IMG/VR virus record: IMGVR_UViG_3300044675_003048
Span: 1-24,891 of that record
Reading direction: 5' to 3' (one strand)
Length of the DNA stretch: 24,891 nucleotides
DNA from: a virus
Made by a program: the position numbers and the translations under genes. The notes beneath the pieces are model-generated. The model was not told the DNA's origin, did no database searches, and saw only the letters and a program-made list of their open reading frames with translations. Every line of letters begins with the position of its first letter. Within the stretch, counting starts at the first letter, position 1. This document shows positions 13,197 through 18,907 of this stretch, in pieces.

Positions 13197-14531
13197 TCAA
13201 ACACTTTTTAATGCTTTGAGTAAATTAGTCTGAACTGCGTCTTTTTGTCTCAGCACATCCATTACCCGTTCGTCAATCGTACCCGTAGCAATCAAGTGAA
13301 TTATGCGAACAGGTCGGCCTTGACCCTGCCTGTGAAGCCTAGCGTTGAACTGCTGGTAGTTGCCCAGCGACCAGCACATCCCAAACCAGACTGAAATACA
13401 CCCACCAGCCTGCAAGTTCAGACCATGCCCAGCAGACTGAGGATGAGCAAACATTAGCTGTATTTCGCCCCGCTGCCAGCGGCTAACGGTCTCTGGGTTC
13501 TTGTCGAGAACTACCCCCTGCGGGAAGTGCTTTTGCAGTCGCTCTAGGTCGCTCTTAAAGTTGTAGGCGACAAGGATGTTCTCCCCCTCGTTCGCCTCAA
13601 GAATCTCAGCTAGTGCCTCGATCTTGGTGTCGTGAACCAGTGACCAGTTGCGATGCTCGTCTGTGTAGACCGCGCCGTTGGCGTACTGCAACAACTTACC
13701 TGCAAGAACCGCTGCGTTCACCGCCTCAACCTCCTCCCCATCGGGCAAGGTTGAGAGCAGGGTCTTTTCAAAGTCCTGATACGCCAGCAGCGACTTTTCT
13801 GATAGATCAACTCTCTGCACTAGGTCTATCCTGTCGGGGAGCTGTAGATAGTCAGCGGACTGCATAGATAACACCTTGTCGGCAAGCAGTTCATAGATTT
13901 TGGCAGCAGACCCCTCACGAATTGACCATGTATGCCCAAAGTAATCCTGCTCAAAAAAGCGTTGTCTGAATGCTGTTACTGTACGCCCAAGCCGCTGCCC
14001 GAAGTCGATTAGGTAGAGCTGCGCCCAGAGGTCAGCCAAGCCGCTAGGTGATGGCGTACCGCTGAGAAGGATCATGTGGGTGGTATCGGGTATGACCTTA
14101 CGCAATGCCTTAAAACGCTTACTTGACGAGTTCTTGAACGAGTCGCTCTCATCAATAACCACGCAGTCAAAGTCCCAAGACCTTATTCGTACCAACCATT
14201 CCACGTTCTCACGATTAATAACATATATGTCAGCCGTTTGCATCAATGCACTAAGTCTCTCTCGCTCACTGCCAGTGCAGATACTCACCTTCAGGTGTGA
14301 GGTATGCTCCCAGCTTACCGCCTCCTGCTTCCAGATTGAGTTCGATACTCGCAAGGGTGCGATGACCAGCACCCTGTGTATAGTGAAGGAGTCAAGCAGG
14401 TCAGAGATGGCGGTCAATGTCGATACCGTCTTACCCAGACCCATCTCAATCGCCAGCAAGCACCGCTTCTCACGCTTTATGAAGGAGATGGCGTTCTGCT
14501 GAAACTCGTGGAGGTCAGTTCGGGAAAGCAT
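13197..14531 (-). CDS. SNF2-type DEAD/DEAH-box helicase/ATPase
   Basis: A 444-residue superfamily 2 ATPase from the ATG at 14529-14531, preceded by GAAGG; an in-frame ATG 7 codons earlier has no ribosome site. Motif I is MGLGKT (residues 30-35), motif II DESD (127-130), motif III LLSGTPSPS, and motif VI is in FNARLHRQGQGRPVRIIHLI near the C-terminus, followed by IDERVMDVLRQKDAVQ. These are Snf2-like signatures. Phage versions translocate on double-stranded DNA and are thought to assist replication or recombination. It overlaps the VRR-NUC gene by 17 bases; helicase and VRR-NUC are frequent partners in phage replication modules. Confidence 0.92.
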   Translation of the reverse strand: MLSRTDLHEFQQNAISFIKREKRCLLAIEMGLGKTVSTLTAISDLLDSFTIHRVLVIAPLRVSNSIWKQEAVSWEHTSHLKVSICTGSERERLSALMQTADIYVINRENVEWLVRIRSWDFDCVVIDESDSFKNSSSKRFKALRKVIPDTTHMILLSGTPSPSGLADLWAQLYLIDFGQRLGRTVTAFRQRFFEQDYFGHTWSIREGSAAKIYELLADKVLSMQSADYLQLPDRIDLVQRVDLSEKSLLAYQDFEKTLLSTLPDGEEVEAVNAAVLAGKLLQYANGAVYTDEHRNWSLVHDTKIEALAEILEANEGENILVAYNFKSDLERLQKHFPQGVVLDKNPETVSRWQRGEIQLMFAHPQSAGHGLNLQAGGCISVWFGMCWSLGNYQQFNARLHRQGQGRPVRIIHLIATGTIDERVMDVLRQKDAVQTNLLKALKSV

Positions 14532-14781
14532 TGCAACCTTCGATACTATCAATCACCCGCACATCACAGCCAAGACCTCGGCGTATATCATGGTCACGCT
14601 GTTGCAGCGGTTTTGGTAGTTTGCCGGGTGCTTTTAGCTCTACGAAAATGATAACGCCGAGGGGTAACGTCACTATTCTGTCAGGCACACTTCGCTTGTT
14701 CGGGCTGGTGAACTTCTCAGCCATACCGCCCAGTGCCTTCACGCGCTTGATTAAGGCAGCTTCAATTGTCTTTTCTAACAT
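14515..14781 (-). CDS. VRR-NUC domain nuclease
   Basis: An 88-residue single-domain nuclease of the VRR-NUC (PD-(D/E)XK) family. Candidate active-site residues are E7 in the first helix, D34 in SVPDRI, E48 and K50 in FVELKAPG, and the Gln pair at 60-61. The family cuts branched or structured DNA; phage members are typically this short. It overlaps the polymerase gene by 7 bases and the helicase gene by 17, so the three are translated as a unit and probably act together at replication or recombination forks. Confidence 0.9.
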   Translation of the reverse strand: MLEKTIEAALIKRVKALGGMAEKFTSPNKRSVPDRIVTLPLGVIIFVELKAPGKLPKPLQQRDHDIRRGLGCDVRVIDSIEGCNAFPN

Positions 14782-16544
14782 CCGATCTCTCCTAGTAAGT
14801 TTTTAGCTTCTGCTATGTAATAGGCGTGGTGAACATCGCTTGGGAACTCAGCGGGTAGCTGCATCAATGGTCGTGTACCAGCACTGTTAGGCACTCGGTT
14901 AGAGTTAGTGGCGTAGTGGATGTACTGATCGGCGTGTACCGCGTTGCTGTGGTAGAACCGTACAGCCTTACCCAACTTCTCATCACGCCAGATCGCACCA
15001 CCCTGCACCCTGCGGATAGTCACAAACTGCGTAATGTCTTTGCAGTCCTTTATGGTTTGCTCAATGGGTGTACCCTTCGCCAATAACTGTGCAACTGCTG
15101 TAGCCACGATCTGCCGATCAGGGTTCTTGGCAAGGCTCGCTGGTGCAAACACACCCTTGCCTTTGGTCTTGCCATCCTGCTTTACAGCCACATAGTTATT
15201 AACGTCACGGATTCCAATCGCCTTGTAGTCGGTACGCTCTAAGGTGAACGAGGTATCTAGCTCCCAGTCGAACGCGACCTCCTTGCACTTATGCTCAAGA
15301 CCCCTGCGGCAGTAGATCACCACCCCATCAGTGTTGGCGCTTACAACCCTAGCTCCGACCTCCTCGAGGCGCTCAATCAGCATCAGCAGGCATAGCTGCC
15401 CCGTGATCGTGGTCTGGATCAATAGCTCAGGGGCAAACAGGGCCGAATACTTACTGCCCAGCTTGCCGAAACTTCCGTTGACTGCAATCTTGAGTACGTC
15501 GGCAGTGACGGTATCGCCAGCCTTCTTGGCGGCAAGCCTACTGGTAACGATGCGCTGATAGACTGCGAGGAACGGCGCACCCATGCTTTTAGGCGCAAGC
15601 CGCTGCTGTAGTATTATGCTGGGGTAGTACGAAGAAACGTCCAGATCAAATAACACATAATCTTTGTCTGAACAAAAATACTTAGACTTCTCACAGGAGT
15701 GCAGGCCACCTATCCCCATTTGATACTCGGTATCTCCAATTCTGATCTTGGTATCACGCAACCAGCCGGGCATGGTAACTGCTCCATTCCCACCAAGCGT
15801 GAACGGATGCTCTAAAATCCTAACGAAAATCTCATTTAACTGCCCCCGCTTAAAAGTCACCATCTGAGGATCAAGGTACTTGAAGGTAGCAGTGTCAGAG
15901 TAGACAGTCTTGCTGTATTGCGTACCCGTCACCCTGCTGACTTCATCCAGTATGATCTTCTCGGCAATCTGGGCATCACTCTTAGAGCGCAAGTCCATGC
16001 CGTACTTGTCAGACATCTTTGCTCTCAGGTCAATTTGAGGCCGTAGCTCGTTAAACAGCAGGGATGTGGTGTGGAGGTCGTTCTCACAATACTCTCGCAG
16101 CAGGGAGCGATCTGATGCCGCTATCGAGGCTGATGGTTCAATGGGTAGGTCTTGCATCTTGGCGGCGTGTAATCTACCACCGTATATCTTTAGGCTGGAC
16201 TGCCCGATGGCTACATCGAACAAGTCAATGTGATCTAGTTTTAGTAGTGCGAATTTATGATTCTTGAGGATCGACCAGCTTGGGAGTTTTGAGCCGATAA
16301 TGCTATCGCTCAAGGCTTTTAGCTGTGCGTTGTCGTAGCCTGCCATTGCCGCACTCAGCAGGGGGAGGTCGTAGTTGTTGCCATTGAAGGTAACGATTGT
16401 GTCGGACTTCAAAAATCCGATAATTAGCTTGGTGTCGAGCTTTGAACTGTCGTGAAGTTCAAAGTGACGGATTTTGCCAGTCTCTAGTTTAAGCATTGAG
16501 ACAAGCCAATAGTCCGAGAAGCACTCGGTATCGAGGATAAACAT
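14775..16544 (-). CDS. Family B-type DNA polymerase with 3'-5' exonuclease
   Basis: A 589-residue replicative polymerase. Exonuclease: Exo I D5/E7 (ILDTEC), Exo II FNGNNYDL (residues 53-60), Exo III YCENDL (152-157). Polymerase: motif A DLDVSSYYPSI (300-310, catalytic D302), motif B KIAVNGSFGKLGS (352-364), motif C SANTDG (402-407, D406). Motif C has NTD where many family B enzymes have DTD. A compact size and no insertion domains fit a phage enzyme. AGGA 7 bases upstream of the ATG is the ribosome site. A terminator lies between this gene and the ssDNA-binding gene, so its transcription may need read-through. Confidence 0.9.
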   Translation of the reverse strand: MFILDTECFSDYWLVSMLKLETGKIRHFELHDSSKLDTKLIIGFLKSDTIVTFNGNNYDLPLLSAAMAGYDNAQLKALSDSIIGSKLPSWSILKNHKFALLKLDHIDLFDVAIGQSSLKIYGGRLHAAKMQDLPIEPSASIAASDRSLLREYCENDLHTTSLLFNELRPQIDLRAKMSDKYGMDLRSKSDAQIAEKIILDEVSRVTGTQYSKTVYSDTATFKYLDPQMVTFKRGQLNEIFVRILEHPFTLGGNGAVTMPGWLRDTKIRIGDTEYQMGIGGLHSCEKSKYFCSDKDYVLFDLDVSSYYPSIILQQRLAPKSMGAPFLAVYQRIVTSRLAAKKAGDTVTADVLKIAVNGSFGKLGSKYSALFAPELLIQTTITGQLCLLMLIERLEEVGARVVSANTDGVVIYCRRGLEHKCKEVAFDWELDTSFTLERTDYKAIGIRDVNNYVAVKQDGKTKGKGVFAPASLAKNPDRQIVATAVAQLLAKGTPIEQTIKDCKDITQFVTIRRVQGGAIWRDEKLGKAVRFYHSNAVHADQYIHYATNSNRVPNSAGTRPLMQLPAEFPSDVHHAYYIAEAKNLLGEIGC

Positions 16545-16562
16545 AGGGGTGTCCTATAAGTT

Positions 16563-16586
16563 AAAAACCCCACCCCGAAGGGTGGG
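16563..16586 (-). terminator. Rho-independent terminator with TTCG tetraloop
   Basis: On the minus strand CCCACCC, loop TTCG and GGGTGGG form a 7-bp GC-rich stem (16569-16575 with 16580-16586), followed by G and TTTTT (16563-16567). This is a strong intrinsic terminator shape. It lies 9 bases past the ssDNA-binding gene stop and 18 bases before the polymerase start, so it would cut expression of the polymerase-VRR-NUC-helicase genes relative to the ssDNA-binding gene. Confidence 0.85.
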
Positions 16587-16595
16587 AGGTATTAA

Positions 16596-17108
16596 TTAAA
16601 ACTCGTCATTCTCATCAATAACGTCAAAATCACTTACACTTACTTTAGCGCCACCGTCACCGAACGGTTGACCATCACCCCTAAACTGAACGCCCTCAAG
16701 ACTGGCATTGATGCGCTTGCCAAAGCCGTTGTCCTGAAACCAGAGAGTAATTATCGCATCAACGTAGCAGCCACTGTAGATAACATTGTCATCTTCAGCC
16801 AGTGGTGACTTGTCCTTGCCGATAACGAGGGGGCGATTCTTGTTGCTTGCCTTCAGAGTCATCGTGCCAGCATAACCCTCGTACTCGACATCATCACCGT
16901 CCTTCAGGCAAATCTTGTCGGGAGAGAGCTTGGTCTTATGCTCTTTAAGCATCTCAGCAATAGCCTTGCTTATCTCATCAATCGCTGCACGATGCTCGGT
17001 CTTATCCAGCAAGAAAGTGCCTTCATACTTAGTCTCAACACCTTGAAACGAAGCCTTGCGGAATAACGATGGGAAGGAGAGACGTACATTTTTAATTTTA
17101 GTTGCCAT
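16596..17108 (-). CDS. ssDNA-binding protein, DUF2815 family
   Basis: A 170-residue protein starting at ATG 17106-17108 with AAGGAAA at 17115-17121 on this strand; a 15-residue upstream extension (MSVSQRHKNQ...) would start before the ribosome site. It has the DUF2815 layout: KIKNVRLSFPSLFRKASFQG at residues 4-23, YEGTFLLDK, the central LKDGDDVEYEGYAGTMTLKA, NRPLVIG, YSGCYVDAI and a C-terminal FGKRINASLEGVQF. The tail is acidic (DFDVIDENDEF), as in other single-strand DNA-binding proteins, where it recruits partners. It has its own promoter and terminator, fitting a protein needed in large amounts. Confidence 0.88.
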   Translation of the reverse strand: MATKIKNVRLSFPSLFRKASFQGVETKYEGTFLLDKTEHRAAIDEISKAIAEMLKEHKTKLSPDKICLKDGDDVEYEGYAGTMTLKASNKNRPLVIGKDKSPLAEDDNVIYSGCYVDAIITLWFQDNGFGKRINASLEGVQFRGDGQPFGDGGAKVSVSDFDVIDENDEF

Positions 17109-17157
17109 TTTAATTTCCTTATTTTGGTTTTTATGTCGTTGTGAAACCGACAAGAGA

Positions 17158-17186
17158 AGTATAGCAGAACTAAATTATTATTTCAA
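17158..17186 (-). promoter_or_regulatory. Sigma70-like promoter for the ssDNA-binding gene
   Basis: On the minus strand TTGAAA (17181-17186), a 17-base spacer ending in TGC, and TATACT (17158-17163) make a good sigma70 promoter with an extended -10. It overlaps the end of the DUF2800 gene and leaves a leader of about 40 bases before the start at 17108. The TGCTATA core is shared with the promoters at 13.2 and 18.6 kb. Confidence 0.75.
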
Positions 17187-18297
17187 AGTCTTTTGCGGAA
17201 ACGATACAGCTTGGTCGTTTATCGCTCTCCGGCACGAGCGTTGGCGTACCCTGCGGCTTGGTCGAGAGGCTGTCGATTATCTCCTTGTTACCCTTACCAA
17301 CCGCCTTTTCCGCTTTGGCAACGCTGAGTAGCTTGTGTTCGAAGGCATCCAACCCCAGCAGATCACTCAGGGCTGATGCTGCACGATCATCATCTATCCA
17401 TGCCCTGTTCGACCTACCCTCGACCATCTTGAAGCCCTCGAAGGATTTGCCTGACTCTAGCCGCTCGGAGACTAGGCTCTCTACTGCGTCCAGCCAGCTC
17501 ACGATCAACTTTTTGCTCTCGAGGGCTTTCCGTAGTTGCTGGTCGGTCAAGGTGTCAGGGTTGGCTGGTGACAGATCATCAAACTGACTCATCATTGCCT
17601 GCTCGGCGTAGACCTTTAGGGCCGGGCAGGTTGCCTTCGCCCTACACCACTGGCACTGCTTCTCGCCGGGGGTACGCGGTGCGTTAGGTTGCGCTGCCCG
17701 TTCAGCCGCTTGCGTAAGCCTCTCTGCCCAAGCGTTAACCTCATCAATGGTTAACTCCCACTCACTTATATGATCTAGGCGTGGCTGCACGATGGTAATT
17801 ACAATGGTTTTGAAGGCCATCCAGCTATGATTGCTAATAGCACCAATGGCATAAAGCAATGCCTGTGTGTTATTCTCAGCATCAACTCGGACACCCTTCC
17901 CATATTTGAGATCGATCACGTGCAGAGTGTCGTTACCCATCACGAGGGCATCGCACGTTCCAAAACCATCCGGCGCGACATGGCTGAAGTCTACGTACTG
18001 CTCAACCAGCACCATTCCTTTTTTAGATTTAACGTAGTCAACGTAGACTTGCACATAGTCGGCCATCTCCTGAGTGACAGTAACCGCATTGTTATCAATG
18101 AGTTGTTTATCCACCCACTCAGACGCTCGCTCGCCCATTGTTAAGCATATCTCCGCTAACTCATGGGCGGCTGTACCCTCATCGGCGTAAATGCTGCTCT
18201 TGTTGGGTAAGCCCTGCTCGGCTTCGATTGATCCAGCGCACAGAAACCACTTGGCGCTTCCTGATGCTGAGAACCTAGCGTGTGCCTTAGTGTTCAC
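17170..18297 (-). CDS. DUF2800 protein, Cas4/RecB-like PD-(D/E)XK nuclease fold
   Basis: A 375-residue protein of the DUF2800 family, common in phage replication modules next to DUF2815. Visible features: HARFSASGSAKWFLCAGS (C20), DEGTAAHELAE (about 39-49), FGTCDALV then LHVIDLKYGKGVRV (the D...DxK nuclease core, about 112-137), and CQWCRAKATCPAL (about 214-226). The single Cys plus the C-x2-C-x5-C set resembles the iron-sulfur cluster of Cas4/AddB-type nucleases. It may be an end-processing exonuclease in recombination. It overlaps the upstream small gene by 11 bases. Confidence 0.85.
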   Translation of the reverse strand: MNTKAHARFSASGSAKWFLCAGSIEAEQGLPNKSSIYADEGTAAHELAEICLTMGERASEWVDKQLIDNNAVTVTQEMADYVQVYVDYVKSKKGMVLVEQYVDFSHVAPDGFGTCDALVMGNDTLHVIDLKYGKGVRVDAENNTQALLYAIGAISNHSWMAFKTIVITIVQPRLDHISEWELTIDEVNAWAERLTQAAERAAQPNAPRTPGEKQCQWCRAKATCPALKVYAEQAMMSQFDDLSPANPDTLTDQQLRKALESKKLIVSWLDAVESLVSERLESGKSFEGFKMVEGRSNRAWIDDDRAASALSDLLGLDAFEHKLLSVAKAEKAVGKGNKEIIDSLSTKPQGTPTLVPESDKRPSCIVSAKDFEIII

Positions 18298-18580
18298 TGA
18301 TCGCCTCCAGCTTTGCTTTGATCGCTGAGTAATGTTTGGCAGGGATGTCCGAAATTATCTTGGCGTTGTCATAGGCAGCTAGTGCCGCTACGATCTGCGG
18401 CTTCTTGGTGCGGTCATTACGCACGATGGTTGTACACATGGCTTGCAAGTCCTCGGCGGTGACAGTTTTATCAAGTGCCGGAATAGAAGCAGGCAAAGGC
18501 GGTGCTTTTTGGGCGATTATTGCTGCTGTATTGGCATCAACAGACGCGATTAGCGCGGTGAGTAGTTGTTCGATTGTCAT
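18287..18580 (-). CDS. Small early protein, first gene of the leftward operon
   Basis: A 97-residue protein from the ATG at 18578-18580 with AAAGGAAA just upstream; a longer in-frame start reads into the promoter repeat and is rejected. The N-terminus is helical with an Ala-rich VDANTAAIIAQ segment, then a short Pro/Ala linker (APPLPASIPALDK), then VTAEDLQAMCTTIVRN and a C-terminal helix pair (IVAALAAYDNAKIISDIPAK). That last part resembles the small C-terminal domain of phage proteins linked to single-strand binding or recombination genes. Function unknown. It is the first gene read from the leftward mirror promoter. Confidence 0.7.
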   Translation of the reverse strand: MTIEQLLTALIASVDANTAAIIAQKAPPLPASIPALDKTVTAEDLQAMCTTIVRNDRTKKPQIVAALAAYDNAKIISDIPAKHYSAIKAKLEAISEH

Positions 18581-18614
18581 TTTAGTTTCCTTTTGTTTGT
18601 GGTTTGGAAGTAGA

Positions 18615-18623
18615 ACTATAGCA
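18615..18623 (-). promoter_or_regulatory. Leftward extended -10 promoter
   Basis: On the minus strand TGCTATAGT forms TGn plus TATAGT within the left arm. At a 17-base spacing its -35 would fall on the central bases 18638-18643, the same bases used by the rightward copy. It would drive the operon from 18580 leftwards. Confidence 0.7.
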
Positions 18624-18657
18624 TAAGACAAATAATTTATATGTTTTATTTGTCTTA

Positions 18658-18666
18658 TGCTATAGT
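18658..18666 (+). promoter_or_regulatory. Rightward extended -10 promoter (mirror copy)
   Basis: TGCTATAGT in the right arm is the exact mirror of the leftward element. The initial transcribed bases are identical for about 12 bases in both directions. It drives the Cro-like gene at 18698 and the primase. No consensus -35 is visible, so the extended -10 probably carries recognition. Confidence 0.7.
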
Positions 18667-18697
18667 TCTACTTCCAAAACAACTTATGGAGAACAAG

Positions 18698-18907
18698 ATG
18701 CAAAACATACTAATGATGAAGATCATTAAACATTACGGCTCACAGCGGAAACTCGCAAAGGCTTTGGGTGTTACAGAGGGTTCCGTTTCGCACTGGGTAA
18801 AGGCGGGGTATTTCCCACCAGCTCAGGCTATCAGGATTGAACGGGCGATGGGTAATAGTGCTTTTCGTGCAGTATATCTGGTTGCTCCTGATAAAGAAGG
18901 TGCGTGA
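18698..18907 (+). CDS. Cro/YdaS-like helix-turn-helix repressor
   Basis: A 69-residue DNA-binding protein starting MQNILMMKIIKHYGSQRKLA. A GGAGA 5 bases upstream of 18698 fixes this start; an earlier in-frame ATG (18686) and a longer frame through the repeat lack a good ribosome site. The helix-turn-helix is at about residues 12-34 (GSQRKLAKALGVTEGSVSHW) and is followed by KAGYFPPAQAIRIERAMG, the usual Cro/YdaS continuation. It would bind a palindromic operator as a dimer, most likely inside the adjacent inverted repeat, and so regulate both early arms and itself. Its stop overlaps the primase start (TGATG). Confidence 0.88.
   Translation: MQNILMMKIIKHYGSQRKLAKALGVTEGSVSHWVKAGYFPPAQAIRIERAMGNSAFRAVYLVAPDKEGA

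Larger units (their letters stand above)
18603..18678. repeat. Perfect 33-bp inverted repeat around a 10-base centre
   Basis: The arm at 18603-18635 is the exact reverse complement of 18646-18678, with a 10-base AT-rich centre (tttatatgtt). The repeat holds two identical promoters pointing away from each other and lies between divergent early genes, next to a Cro-like regulator. It can act as a symmetric operator region, and as single strands it could extrude a 33-bp hairpin. Confidence 0.97.

Noticed and set aside
14074-14502. Rightward 142-residue frame opposite the helicase gene
   Set aside because: Antisense to conserved helicase motifs; no recognisable features.
17258-17587. Rightward Ser/Leu-rich 109-residue frame inside the DUF2800 gene
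   Set aside because: Antisense to a gene with clear family motifs; biased composition and no ribosome site.
18581-18697. N-terminal extensions of the two divergent early genes, both reading SYAIVLLP
   Set aside because: The shared peptide arises because the two frames read the same inverted repeat from both sides. The extensions start before the transcription start and the ribosome sites, so they are not translated.
18698-18907. Reading the phage as temperate because of the Cro-like gene
   Set aside because: No integrase, excisionase, partition gene or att-like site is visible; a Cro-like regulator alone also occurs in lytic phages.
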